From contig CAMWSS010000007.1 of assembly GCA_947177035.1 (NCBI GenBank), forward strand, positions 1-64,000: a DNA stretch of 64,000 nucleotides. The letters are read 5' to 3'. Positions 8,286-17,037 of the stretch are shown piece by piece (position 1 is the first letter of the stretch; every line of letters begins with the position of its first letter). Source of the DNA: an uncultured Porphyromonadaceae bacterium. GTDB taxonomy: Bacteria > Bacteroidota > Bacteroidia > Bacteroidales > Muribaculaceae. Below the pieces are notes generated by a model that was not told where the DNA came from, made no database searches, and was given only the letters and a program-made list of their open reading frames with translations. The position numbers and the translations under genes are program-made.

Positions 8286-10466
8286 TCAGTTGGAATATTC
8301 GCTTAAAAATTTGATACGGACAAGACGTATCTCTTCTTCGCTGTAGTCATTTCCGAGTTCCTGCATGGCAGTCTCGACATCTCCTTTTTCGCTTTCGCGG
8401 AAATAGTCGATGAGTTCGTTCTGGATATCGTTGTCGATGACCTGATTGATGAAATAGTCTATGTTGATCTTGGTTCCTGAATATACTATCGCATCGATTT
8501 CGTCAAGCAGTTCCATGAAGTCAAGATCTTTTGATGCGGCCAGTTCGTCAAGGGCAATTTTGCGATCAATTCCTTGTATGATCGCGATTTTCAGCTTGCT
8601 CTTGTTCGGGACTGAACGTACGCGCAGATCTTCAGGACGTTCGATTTCATTTTCCTCAACGTGCAGCTTGATGACCTTGAGAAATTCTTCGCCGTAGCGC
8701 TTTGCCTTGCCCTGCCCTACACCAGTGATATTGGCCAGTTCTTCCATGTTGACAGGATATGTTGTCGCCATGGCTTCAAGCGAAGGATCCTGGAATATGA
8801 CATAAGGCGGAACGTTGTGGCGCTTTGCCACTTTTTTGCGCAGATCTTTGAGGATGGAGTACAGTTCGGGGTCGACAGCGCAGGTTCCTCCGCCCTTTAC
8901 CGGAATTTCTTCCTCTTCTTCGCTGAAATCTGTATCCTCCACCACTTTGAAGGATTTTGGTTTCTTCACAAAATCATTGCCAGCCGGTGTGATTTTCAGC
9001 AATCCATAGTTTTCAATGTCCCGCTGGATATATCCGGCAATTATGGCCTGACGGATCACAGCATTAAGCAATCGTTCATCAGAGCCGGTCAGACAGCCAA
9101 ACTGTTCCAGTTCGTCTTGTCCGTAAGATTTGACGTTGGCGTTTGTTTTTCCCAGAGCCACGTCTATGATATGGTCAGCCTTGAATTTTTCTTTCAAGAC
9201 AGTTATTATTTCAATGATAGCCGAGAGTTCTTCTTTAGCTTCCACTTTCTTTTTCGGATTAAGGCAGTTGTCGCAATTTCCACAATTGTCTTCGTTGTAT
9301 TCTTCGCCGAAATAGTGCAGCAACGTTTTCCGCCGACATACTGAAGATTCGGCATAGCTTGCCGTTTCAATCAATAGCTGACGGCCTATTTCCTGTTCTG
9401 CCACAGGTTTTCCCTGCATGAATTTCTCCATTTTCTGAAGATCTTTGGCAGAATAGAATGTTATGCACTGCCCTTCACCTCCGTCACGTCCGGAGCGTCC
9501 GGTCTCCTGATAATACCCTTCGAGCGATTTCGGCATATCGTAATGAATGACGAACCGCACATCGGGTTTGTCTATGCCCATGCCGAAAGCTATGGTGGCC
9601 ACGATCACGTCGATTTCTTCATGCAGAAAAGCGTCCTGATTGGCAGAGCGAGTGGCCGAATCCATTCCGGCATGATACGCTCTGGCCTTTATGTCATTAA
9701 CCAGCAGCATTTCTGTCAATTCTTCGACTTTTTTTCTCGACAGACAATATATGATACCGCTTTTGCCTTCGTTGCTTTTGATATAGCGGATTATTTCCTT
9801 GTCGATATTTGCGGTCTTGGGCCTTATTTCATAATAAAGGTTGTCACGATTGAACGATGATTTGAATACTTTCGCATCAACCATCATCAGATTCTTCTGA
9901 ATATCGTGTTGCACCTTCGGGGTAGCAGTGGCAGTGAGTGCGATCACCGGACGCGTTCCGATTTCATTTATGATCGGGCGTATCCGACGATACTCTGGCC
10001 GGAAGTCATGTCCCCATTCAGATATGCAGTGAGCTTCGTCAATGGCATAGAACGAGATTTTCACGCTCTTGAGGAATTCAATATTCTCCTCTTTAGTCAA
10101 TGACTCTGGAGCTACATATAGCAGTTTGGTTTTCCCAGAGACGATGTCGCTCTTAACCTGGTCAATCGCGGCACGGTTAAGCGACGAATTGAGAAAATGA
10201 GCCACCCCATTGTCTTCGCTGAAATTGCGCATTGCGTCAACCTGATTTTTCATCAGGGCTATCAGCGGCGACACAACAATGGCAGTTCCTTCCATCAGCA
10301 GCGATGGCAACTGATAACACAGCGACTTGCCGCCGCCGGTTGGCATCAGCACGAACACATCGTGACCGGAGAGCAGAGCGTTTATAATCTCTTCTTGATT
10401 TCCTTTGAATCGATCAAATCCAAAGTGAAGTTTCAGGGCTTCGTCAAGATTTGTTAGGTTTGCCAT
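8286..10466 (-). CDS. recQ: ATP-dependent DNA helicase RecQ
   Basis: A 3'-5' DNA helicase acting in recombination and fork repair, 726 residues. Seen in order: Walker A MPTGGGKSLCYQLPS (about 40-54), DEAH box AIDEAHCISEWGHDFR near 140, motif III LTATATP, helicase C with TGRSGRDG, the RecQ zinc site (Cys in CRRKTLLHYF and CGNCDNC), a winged-helix RQC region, then an HRDC domain (LRKKVAKRHNVPPYVIF onward, about 545-620). A further 100-residue acidic helical tail follows, as in other Bacteroidetes RecQ proteins. It is the first gene of a minus-strand run that continues into ftsE and lysC. Confidence 0.95.
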   Translation of the reverse strand: MANLTNLDEALKLHFGFDRFKGNQEEIINALLSGHDVFVLMPTGGGKSLCYQLPSLLMEGTAIVVSPLIALMKNQVDAMRNFSEDNGVAHFLNSSLNRAAIDQVKSDIVSGKTKLLYVAPESLTKEENIEFLKSVKISFYAIDEAHCISEWGHDFRPEYRRIRPIINEIGTRPVIALTATATPKVQHDIQKNLMMVDAKVFKSSFNRDNLYYEIRPKTANIDKEIIRYIKSNEGKSGIIYCLSRKKVEELTEMLLVNDIKARAYHAGMDSATRSANQDAFLHEEIDVIVATIAFGMGIDKPDVRFVIHYDMPKSLEGYYQETGRSGRDGGEGQCITFYSAKDLQKMEKFMQGKPVAEQEIGRQLLIETASYAESSVCRRKTLLHYFGEEYNEDNCGNCDNCLNPKKKVEAKEELSAIIEIITVLKEKFKADHIIDVALGKTNANVKSYGQDELEQFGCLTGSDERLLNAVIRQAIIAGYIQRDIENYGLLKITPAGNDFVKKPKSFKVVEDTDFSEEEEEIPVKGGGTCAVDPELYSILKDLRKKVAKRHNVPPYVIFQDPSLEAMATTYPVNMEELANITGVGQGKAKRYGEEFLKVIKLHVEENEIERPEDLRVRSVPNKSKLKIAIIQGIDRKIALDELAASKDLDFMELLDEIDAIVYSGTKINIDYFINQVIDNDIQNELIDYFRESEKGDVETAMQELGNDYSEEEIRLVRIKFLSEYSN

Positions 10467-10547
10467 TGGATTGTTGTTTTGGTGAAACGTGAATGCTAAG
10501 AAATATATTCTTATCTGAACGGAGGGTGAAAGGGGTTATGTGGCGAA

Positions 10548-10555
10548 TAAAGATA
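10548..10555 (-). promoter_or_regulatory. Imperfect -7 element upstream of recQ
   Basis: On the minus strand TATCTTTA matches the Bacteroidetes -7 consensus TAnnTTTG at all but the last base. No -33 TTTG is seen at the right distance. The 137-base gap 10467-10603 between clpX and recQ holds nothing else I can recognise, so this is the best but weak candidate for the recQ promoter. Confidence 0.25.
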
Positions 10556-10603
10556 CGAAGTAACCGGGATATTAGTTTTTGTCGTTTCTGTTATTAAAGT
10601 GCG

Positions 10604-11893
10604 TTAGTTGATTATGTCGGTCTCGAAATGTGCCTGAAGAATCTTTTCCATAGCATAATCACGGGTGATTTCCAGGTTTTTCACTTTTGTTGACGGAATT
10701 TCAAACATGGCGTCGACCATGATTGATTCGACAATAGATCGCAGACCACGCGCGCCAAGTTTATATTCAACCGCTTTATCTACAATCAGATCGAGCGCGT
10801 CGTCAGCGAACGTAAGTTTCACGCCATCCATGGCAAACATTTTTTCATATTGCCTTGTGATAGCGTTTTTCGGCTCCGTCAACACCCGGCGCAACGCATC
10901 GCGGTCAAGCGGATTGAGATGCGTCAGGATCGGCAAGCGACCGATAATTTCCGGAATCAGACCGAAGGATTTCAGATCTTGCGGGGCAACATATTGCAGA
11001 TAGTTGTCGCGTTTGATTTTCTGTTTCGCAGCATCGGTGGCATAGCCGACCACGTGAGTGTTCAGACGTTGCGCGATTTTGCGGTCAATTCCGTCGAATG
11101 CGCCGCCACAGATGAAAAGAATGTCTTTCGTGTTGACCGGTATCATCTTCTGATCAGGATGCTTTCGGCCACCCTGCGGAGGAACGTTGACAATCGACCC
11201 TTCCAGCAACTTGAGCAAGCCTTGCTGCACACCTTCGCCGCTGACATCGCGTGTGATTGACGGATTGTCGCCTTTGCGGGCGATTTTGTCTATTTCGTCA
11301 ATAAACACAATGCCGCGTTCGGCTTTCTCGACATCATAATCCGCAGCCTGCAACAAGCGGGTGAGCAGACTTTCAATGTCTTCGCCCACATAGCCCGCTT
11401 CTGTCAAGACTGTAGCGTCCACAATGGTAAACGGAACATCAAGCAGACGAGCTATGGTCTTGGCAAGCAGAGTTTTTCCTGTGCCGGTCGGTCCGACGAT
11501 AATGATGTTGCTTTTTTCGATGTCGACATCATCCGTCTGAGAATCTGACGCGTTTTTCTGCGCCAGACGCTTATAGTGATTATAGACGGCGACCGAAAGA
11601 TATTTTTTAGCGTCTTCCTGTCCTATCACATACTGATTCAGAAATTCGCAGATTTCCTTCGGTTTCGGCACGGACTTCATGGCCTGCTTGACCGTTTTGA
11701 CATCTTTCGCTTTTGCTTCGGCCTTCCCTTTGCCGGCCTCCTGCTCCATAGCGGCTATCATTTCCGAGATCTGCTTGACACAATCGGTGCATATCAGAGC
11801 CTCCGGGTCGATAGGCGAAGGGACAAGGGCCGCGTCATAAGAGTGCGGACCGCCACAAAAACTACACTTCTGGTTATGATACTTCTTAGACAT
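10604..11893 (-). CDS. clpX: ATP-dependent Clp protease ATP-binding subunit ClpX
   Basis: The hexameric AAA+ unfoldase that recognises substrates and feeds them to ClpP; 429 residues. The N-terminal zinc-binding domain has Cys10, Cys13, Cys35 and Cys38. Walker A GPTGTGKT is at 134-141, the pore loop GYVG follows in [10 protein letters not shown], Walker B is [11 protein letters not shown], and arginine-finger region EIIGRLP is present. The ClpP-docking loop reads VGY where E. coli has IGF, a conservative change. It starts 4 bases after the clpP stop codon, so the two subunits are made from one message. Confidence 0.97.
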   Translation of the reverse strand: MSKKYHNQKCSFCGGPHSYDAALVPSPIDPEALICTDCVKQISEMIAAMEQEAGKGKAEAKAKDVKTVKQAMKSVPKPKEICEFLNQYVIGQEDAKKYLSVAVYNHYKRLAQKNASDSQTDDVDIEKSNIIIVGPTGTGKTLLAKTIARLLDVPFTIVDATVLTEAGYVGEDIESLLTRLLQAADYDVEKAERGIVFIDEIDKIARKGDNPSITRDVSGEGVQQGLLKLLEGSIVNVPPQGGRKHPDQKMIPVNTKDILFICGGAFDGIDRKIAQRLNTHVVGYATDAAKQKIKRDNYLQYVAPQDLKSFGLIPEIIGRLPILTHLNPLDRDALRRVLTEPKNAITRQYEKMFAMDGVKLTFADDALDLIVDKAVEYKLGARGLRSIVESIMVDAMFEIPSTKVKNLEITRDYAMEKILQAHFETDIIN

Positions 11894-11897
11894 CGAG

Positions 11898-12593
11898 TTA
11901 TCTCTTTGCTTTCACAAGCACCTGATCGATCATGCCATACTCCTGGGCTTCCTGAGCCGTCATCCAGTAGTCGCGATCGCTGTCACGCTCTACTTTATCC
12001 AGAGGCTGACCGGAATGATCCGCAATAATCGTATATAGTTCGTGCTTGAGTTTCAGTATTTCCCGAGCTGTGATCTCAATATCGCTCGCCTGACCTTGCG
12101 CACCGCCCATGGGCTGATGAATCATCACACGTGAGTGCTTGAGCGCAAAACGCTTGCCTTTGGCGCCAGCCACAAGCAGAACAGCAGCCATCGATGCGGC
12201 CATACCGGTGCAGATAGTAGCGACGTCGCTTGAAATATACTGCATTGTATCATAAATTCCCAGACCAGCATATACTGATCCGCCGGGAGAATTGATATAT
12301 ATGCTTACGTCTTTGCCAGGATCCGCAGAATCGAGATACAGGAGCTGAGCCTGTATCACATTGGCGGAATAATCGTCAACCTGAGTGCCGAGAAATATAA
12401 TGCGATCCATCATCAGACGCGAAAAGACGTCCATCTGAGCAACGTTAAGCTGGCGCTCTTCGATGATGGTCGGCGAAATGTAGCTTGCCGACACCTGCGA
12501 AGTTATCTTCGACGCATACTGGTCAAACACCAGCGGATTAATTCCGCAGTGCTTCGTGGCAAAGCTTCTAAAGTCAGCCTGAATACTGTTCAT
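11898..12593 (-). CDS. clpP: ATP-dependent Clp protease proteolytic subunit ClpP
   Basis: The serine peptidase that forms the double-ring chamber of the Clp protease; 231 residues, with an N-terminal stretch somewhat longer than in E. coli. The catalytic serine is Ser134 in GMAASMA, the histidine is His159 in VMIHQPMGG, and the aspartate lies in ERDSDRD (204-208). The oxyanion-side motif [10 protein letters not shown] is at 101-110. It heads a clpP-clpX operon and has its own well-formed promoter about 110 bases upstream. The trigger factor gene often found before clpP is absent; a regulator gene diverges instead. Confidence 0.97.
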   Translation of the reverse strand: MNSIQADFRSFATKHCGINPLVFDQYASKITSQVSASYISPTIIEERQLNVAQMDVFSRLMMDRIIFLGTQVDDYSANVIQAQLLYLDSADPGKDVSIYINSPGGSVYAGLGIYDTMQYISSDVATICTGMAASMAAVLLVAGAKGKRFALKHSRVMIHQPMGGAQGQASDIEITAREILKLKHELYTIIADHSGQPLDKVERDSDRDYWMTAQEAQEYGMIDQVLVKAKR

Positions 12594-12699
12594 TTTGTTT
12601 ATCTTATTTACCTTTTGTCTATTGTTTCTGTTTTACCTGCTCCGCTGCATATACGAACGACAGACACATCAGCCTGTTGGTTTGCAGTGAAACACAACA

Positions 12700-12731
12700 C
12701 AAAGTTACGAATTTATAAGAAACTCTGCAAA
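12700..12731 (-). promoter_or_regulatory. clpPX promoter
   Basis: On the minus strand TTTG (12731-12728), 20 bases, then TAACTTTG (12707-12700) matches the Bacteroidetes house-keeping promoter (TTTG, 19-21, TAnnTTTG). It would give a leader of about 100 bases before clpP. The rest of the 278-base divergent region 12594-12871 holds the opposing -7 element and no other gene. Confidence 0.7.
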
Positions 12732-12837
12732 TTTTTTCTGCAAATTTTAGCAAGGCAAATATCGGCTGAATGCCGACATTCTCAGCCGCATAGCGATCCT
12801 TGATGCATCTCCGAATGAAAACATCACGTTTTTTTGT

Positions 12838-12845
12838 TAACTTTG
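12838..12845 (+). promoter_or_regulatory. -7 element of the di-iron/LuxR regulator gene
   Basis: TAACTTTG fits the Bacteroidetes -7 consensus exactly and lies 26 bases before the ATG at 12872. No clear TTTG is found 19-21 bases upstream, which could mean a weaker or activator-dependent promoter. Confidence 0.5.
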
Positions 12846-12871
12846 CAGCGCCATTAAGACAACGCAAACGC

Positions 12872-13819
12872 ATGAACGAATATACTCCAGCCGACAAAAT
12901 GCGAGATATCATCGCCGACAATAATCTACTGTTGATGGCGTTGAGTCGCTTTGGTATTCCATTGGGATTCGGCGATATGTCCATAAGCAAAGTGTGCGGT
13001 GATTCCGGAGTGGATTGCAATACATTTCTGGCGGTGGCCAATATGATCAGCAACAAGCAAACGGCCCAAATTCACAAAGTGTCGCTGCCAGCACTGATCG
13101 GCTACCTTAAAAGCGCACATGCTTATTTTCTGGATTTCATTCTTCCCACCATCAGACGCAAACTGATTGATGCGATCAGCCATTCTGATGCCGGGCGCGA
13201 TCTGACTGTGCTGATTTTGCAGTTTTACGACGATTATGTCAGCGAAGTGAGACGCCATATGGATTACGAAAATGAAGTGGTGTTCGATTATGTCGAAGCT
13301 CTTTTGCGAGGCGAGCGGCCGGCCGGCTTCTGCATCGCCCGTTTTGAGGCAAACCACAAGCCGATAGCCAATAAGCTACATGAACTGAAGGACATTTTTA
13401 TCTGTCACTACTCTGAAGCAGGAGGTCGCATAGACATGCTGAATTCCACCCTTTTCGACATAATCACGTGCGAACATGACCTCATGTCGCACTGTCGAGT
13501 CGAGGACGACCTGTTTGTGCCGGCGGTGCAAAGTCTTGAACAATCGCTCGAAGTTACGACGCCGACACCAGAGCCGGTGCGCGAGGAACCGCCGGCAAAC
13601 GAATTGTCGGAGCGCGAAAAGGATGTTGTCAGGGCCGTGGCCAAAGGCTTGTCAAATAAAGAAATCGCAGAACGATTGTGTCTGTCAGTGCACACTGTCA
13701 CCACGCACCGGCGCAACATTTCAGCCAAACTCGACATCCATTCAGCTCCAGGACTCACAATCTACGCTATCATCCACAACCTTTTGAGCATAGACGAAAT
13801 CCAATCTTTGCAAAAATAA
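12872..13819 (+). CDS. RIC/YtfE-like di-iron domain fused to LuxR-type HTH regulator
   Basis: A 315-residue fusion. Residues 5-60 resemble the ScdA_N domain of YtfE/RIC iron-sulfur repair proteins. Residues 75-220 form a hemerythrin-like four-helix bundle with all six di-iron ligands in YtfE spacing: His83, His129 and Glu133 (HxxxE), His162, His207 and Glu211 (HxxxE). A Pro/Glu-rich linker (228-243) leads to a LuxR/GerE DNA-binding domain (244-303, ELSEREKDVVRAVAKGLSNK at its start). The Cys pair of YtfE's ScdA_N domain appears replaced by Gly-Phe in IPLGFGD. Inference: an iron-based sensor of nitric oxide, oxygen or redox state that controls transcription. The ATG at 12872 was chosen because it follows a -7 element and begins the fold; an upstream start would lie before that element. 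It diverges from clpPX. Confidence 0.8.
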   Translation: MNEYTPADKMRDIIADNNLLLMALSRFGIPLGFGDMSISKVCGDSGVDCNTFLAVANMISNKQTAQIHKVSLPALIGYLKSAHAYFLDFILPTIRRKLIDAISHSDAGRDLTVLILQFYDDYVSEVRRHMDYENEVVFDYVEALLRGERPAGFCIARFEANHKPIANKLHELKDIFICHYSEAGGRIDMLNSTLFDIITCEHDLMSHCRVEDDLFVPAVQSLEQSLEVTTPTPEPVREEPPANELSEREKDVVRAVAKGLSNKEIAERLCLSVHTVTTHRRNISAKLDIHSAPGLTIYAIIHNLLSIDEIQSLQK

Positions 13820-13857
13820 AATTATGTAAAAAAGCGCCACCGCTAACAATTTTTACG

Positions 13858-13865
13858 TATCTTTG
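13858..13865 (+). promoter_or_regulatory. -7 element of the dnaN operon
   Basis: TATCTTTG matches TAnnTTTG and lies 44 bases upstream of the dnaN ATG. No good -33 TTTG is seen. The 90-base gap after the regulator gene contains no other signal. Confidence 0.5.
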
Positions 13866-13909
13866 TAAGTTAAAAAATCAAACAACCCTCAATATACCTC
13901 AGCCAAATC

Positions 13910-15043
13910 ATGAAATTTAACGTGCAGAGCAAGGCGCTCTACAGCCAGGCATCGGCAGTCAGCAAGGTGATCAATTCCAAGAACCCTATGCCGATACTCA
14001 ATAATTTTCTGGTCGAACTTCGTGACAGCACATTGTTCATTACCGCTTCCGATCTGGAGAATACTCTCACTGCCAGCGTACCGGTGCTTGAAGCCGAGGG
14101 CGAGGGCAAATTCTGCGTTGACGCCCGCCGTCTGACCGACCTGTTGAAGTCGATGCCGGAGATCGGAATCACTTTCAACATCAATGACGACAATCTGGCT
14201 ATTGAAGTGACCTACAACGGAGACAAAGGCAAATTCGACTTCATCGGCATCAACGGCAACGAATACCCGTCGACAGAAATCGAGCCGGAAGAAGACGCTA
14301 TCAGCTTCACCGCTCCGTCAAACCAGCTGCTCAACGGCATCGACAACACCATGTTCGCTGTCGGCACCGACCAGCTCCGGCCGCAGATGATGGGCATCTT
14401 CCTTGATGTGAAAGAAGATGGCATCACCTTTGTGGCGACCGACACCCGCAAGCTCGTGAAATATGAATCATGTCTGTCTGCTCCTGGAGTTGTCGGCTCA
14501 TGCATTATTCCGGTGAAGCCCGCAACGGTTATCAAGAATGTTTTCCCGCGCGAGACTCCGGTCAGCGTCACCATAGACTCAAAAAGAGCGCTTTTCCGCT
14601 CGGAGACTATCACATTCTCATGTCAGCTCCTGAAAGGGAAATTCCCTGATTACAATCGTGTAATTCCCACGTCAAGTGCCTATACCATGACAGTCGACCG
14701 CGCCACCTTGCTCTCGGCTCTGCGGCGTGTCGCTGTGTTTGGCGATCAAGGACAGAATCAGGCGAAACTTCGCATCACTCCTACTGAAGTGACCATCAAG
14801 GCAGTCGACAACAATTACTGCACCAGTGCAGTCGAGAGCATCAGCTGCGACTTCTCCGGCACAGAGATGATCATCGGTTTCAGTGCGCCCTATGTCATGG
14901 AGATATTCTCCACCATATCGACAGAAGAAGTGGTGATAAATCTGACCGACCCGTCACGTCCCGGAGTGTTCATGCCTTCTGAGAACGCTCCGCAATCAGA
15001 GCTGCTCATGTTGCTCATGCCAATGAACGTCAGCGATTTTTGA
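13910..15043 (+). CDS. dnaN: DNA polymerase III beta subunit (sliding clamp)
   Basis: The ring-shaped processivity clamp that tethers DNA polymerase III and repair enzymes to DNA; 377 residues, the usual length. It has three clamp-fold repeats: SKVINSKNPMPILNNFLVEL begins the first, LLNGIDNTMFAVGTDQLRPQ the second, and LLSALRRVAVF the third, and the end is LLMPMNV. In E. coli dnaN sits next to dnaA; here it heads a different series whose next gene, a DEDDh exonuclease, starts 2 bases after the stop codon. Downstream genes coaBC, DUF4835, recN and rlmB are on the same strand with gaps under 20 bases. Confidence 0.97.
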   Translation: MKFNVQSKALYSQASAVSKVINSKNPMPILNNFLVELRDSTLFITASDLENTLTASVPVLEAEGEGKFCVDARRLTDLLKSMPEIGITFNINDDNLAIEVTYNGDKGKFDFIGINGNEYPSTEIEPEEDAISFTAPSNQLLNGIDNTMFAVGTDQLRPQMMGIFLDVKEDGITFVATDTRKLVKYESCLSAPGVVGSCIIPVKPATVIKNVFPRETPVSVTIDSKRALFRSETITFSCQLLKGKFPDYNRVIPTSSAYTMTVDRATLLSALRRVAVFGDQGQNQAKLRITPTEVTIKAVDNNYCTSAVESISCDFSGTEMIIGFSAPYVMEIFSTISTEEVVINLTDPSRPGVFMPSENAPQSELLMLLMPMNVSDF

Positions 15044-15045
15044 TC

Positions 15046-15813
15046 ATGGAACTGCAGCTCACAAAGCCAATCATATTTTTTGACCTCGAAACCACAGGCG
15101 TCAATTTCCAGACTGACCGCATTGTGGAGCTTTCCTATATAAAGGTAAAGCCAAACGGCACAGAAGAGGAGCGCTCATATCGCGTGAATCCTGGAATACA
15201 TATTCCGGAGGAAGCGTCGGCCATACATCACATCACAGATGCCGATGTCGCCGACAAACCGAAGTTCAGAGAAATCGCAAAAGAAGTGGCCCGGGCGTTT
15301 ACCGGTTGCGATATCGGCGGCTTCAACTCCAATCGCTTCGATCTGCCGTTGCTTATGGAGGAATTTATTCGCGCCGGAGTGGATTTTGACGTGACCAAAT
15401 GCCGTTTCGTGGATGTTCAGACTATTTTCCACAAGATGGAGCAGCGCACTCTGTCGGCTGCCTATCTGTTTTATTGCGGAAAAGAGCTGGACGGTGCACA
15501 TTCGGCCACGGCCGACACCCGCGCCACTTACGAGGTGCTGAAAGCTCAGCTCGACCGATATCCGTCGCTTCAGAATTCAATTGAATTTCTGTCGCAGTTT
15601 TCGACCCAGAAACGCTCAGCGGATCTGGCCGGCAGAATCGTGTTTGACGAACAAGGCCATGAAATATTCAACTTCGGCAAACACAAAGGCAGATCGGTGG
15701 AAGAGGTGTTCCGCAAAGAACCAGGATATTACGGCTGGATGATGAATGGCGATTTCGCAGCCAACACCAAACAGGTTATAACCCGGATTTATACACGTAT
15801 GCGTCAGCAATGA
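15046..15813 (+). CDS. DEDDh 3'-5' exonuclease (DNA pol III epsilon-like)
   Basis: A 255-residue exonuclease of the DnaQ/epsilon superfamily, likely a proofreading or repair nuclease. Motifs: FFDLETTG with the first Asp and Glu near residue 14, GFNSNRFDLPLL for the second Asp region, and the final His and Asp in GAHSATADTRATYEVL. The last 50 residues (FNFGKHKGRSVEEV, then YYGWMMNGDF) resemble the small DUF3820-type module found after such nucleases. The ATG at 15046 was preferred over a TTG two codons earlier that overlaps the dnaN stop. Its position directly behind the clamp gene fits a replication or repair role. It overlaps coaBC by 4 bases (ATGA). Confidence 0.9.
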   Translation: MELQLTKPIIFFDLETTGVNFQTDRIVELSYIKVKPNGTEEERSYRVNPGIHIPEEASAIHHITDADVADKPKFREIAKEVARAFTGCDIGGFNSNRFDLPLLMEEFIRAGVDFDVTKCRFVDVQTIFHKMEQRTLSAAYLFYCGKELDGAHSATADTRATYEVLKAQLDRYPSLQNSIEFLSQFSTQKRSADLAGRIVFDEQGHEIFNFGKHKGRSVEEVFRKEPGYYGWMMNGDFAANTKQVITRIYTRMRQQ

Positions 15814-17021
15814 GCGTTTTAAAAGGAAAACATATCATTCTCGGCATAACCGGAGGCATCGCCGCCTATAAGTCGGCGATGCTTGCCCGGTTGCTTGTGA
15901 AGGCTGGAGCGGAGGTGCAGCCTATCATGACACCATCGGCCAAGGAATTCATTACTCCGCTGACGCTGTCTACCCTCACAGGCAAGCCGGTGATCAGCGA
16001 ATTCTTCACGGCCAACACCGGTGAATGGCATTCACATGTGGATCTTGGGTTGTGGGCGGATGCAATGGTGATAGCCCCAGCCACAGCAAGCACTATCGGC
16101 AAAATGGCCAATGGAGTGGCCGACAACATGCTTGTGACCACATATCTTTCGGCTAAAGCGCCGGTGTTTGTCGCCCCCGCCATGGATCTTGACATGATGG
16201 CCCATCCGTCTACTGTGCGCAACATCGCGTTGCTGCGCTCCTATGGCAACCATATCATAGAACCTGCTTGCGGTGAACTGGCATCACATCTTGTCGGGAA
16301 AGGGCGTATGGAAGAGCCAGAGCGCATCGTGGCCCGACTTGAGGAATTTTTCTCATCGTCACAAAGTCTTGCGGGACTCAACATGGTGATCACCGCCGGC
16401 CCGACCTATGAAAAACTGGATCCGGTAAGGTTCATCGGAAACTATTCATCCGGCAAGATGGGCTATGCTCTTGCAGAAGAGGCGGCTCGCCGCGGTGCCA
16501 ATGTCACCATTGTGAGCGGTCCGGTGTCTGTATCGGCCAAAAATCCGGCAATAAACGTTGTGAAAGTTGAATCTGCTGTCGAAATGCTTGATGCCACAGA
16601 GCGTGCATATGGCGCCGCCGATGTGATTATATTCGCTGCGGCTGTGGCTGATTATCGGCCAGCTGAAATGGCAGGACAGAAAATCAAGCGTGACGGGCAT
16701 GAGCCACCTACCCTGCAGCTGGTCAAGAATCCTGATATCGCTGCCACTCTCGGTGCAAAAAAACGTGCCGGGCAGTTCGCCGTCGGATTTGCGTTGGAAA
16801 CAGACAATGAAATGGATAACGCTGCCGATAAATTGCAGCGGAAGAATCTTGACATGATTGTGCTCAACTCACTCCGCGACTCAGGAGCCGGATTCGGCAC
16901 AGACACTAACAAAATCACAATAATTGACCGCAATGGCAGCAGGACAGTGTTTGATCTTAAACACAAATCTGAAGTCGCGGCCGATATATTGGATCATATC
17001 TCCTCCTTATATCATAAATGA
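15810..17021 (+). CDS. coaBC: Bifunctional phosphopantothenoylcysteine decarboxylase/synthetase
   Basis: Carries out two consecutive steps of coenzyme A synthesis: CoaB joins phosphopantothenate to cysteine using CTP, and CoaC decarboxylates the product with FMN. The CoaC half (1-180) has GITGGIAAYK at 12-21, the catalytic His76 in HVDLG, and PAMDLDMM at 123-130 in place of the classical PxMNxxMW. The CoaB half (185-403) has ITAGPTYEKLDPVRFIGN and YSSGKMG. At 403 residues the protein is complete. It overlaps the preceding exonuclease by 4 bases and is followed after 16 bases by the DUF4835 gene, a neighbourhood typical of Bacteroidetes. Confidence 0.96.
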   Translation: MSVLKGKHIILGITGGIAAYKSAMLARLLVKAGAEVQPIMTPSAKEFITPLTLSTLTGKPVISEFFTANTGEWHSHVDLGLWADAMVIAPATASTIGKMANGVADNMLVTTYLSAKAPVFVAPAMDLDMMAHPSTVRNIALLRSYGNHIIEPACGELASHLVGKGRMEEPERIVARLEEFFSSSQSLAGLNMVITAGPTYEKLDPVRFIGNYSSGKMGYALAEEAARRGANVTIVSGPVSVSAKNPAINVVKVESAVEMLDATERAYGAADVIIFAAAVADYRPAEMAGQKIKRDGHEPPTLQLVKNPDIAATLGAKKRAGQFAVGFALETDNEMDNAADKLQRKNLDMIVLNSLRDSGAGFGTDTNKITIIDRNGSRTVFDLKHKSEVAADILDHISSLYHK

Positions 17022-17037
17022 TTTAAGCCGTTTTTTG

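Noticed and set aside
7411-8346. A 311-codon open frame on the plus strand across the ftsE-like gene
   Set aside because: It lies antisense to ftsE and the lysC start, whose products have complete family motifs. Its own translation shows no recognisable domain.
11020-11080. VGY instead of IGF in the ClpX loop that docks to ClpP
   Set aside because: The change is conservative, I believe it is usual in this phylum, and clpP is directly upstream, so it is not evidence of a defect.
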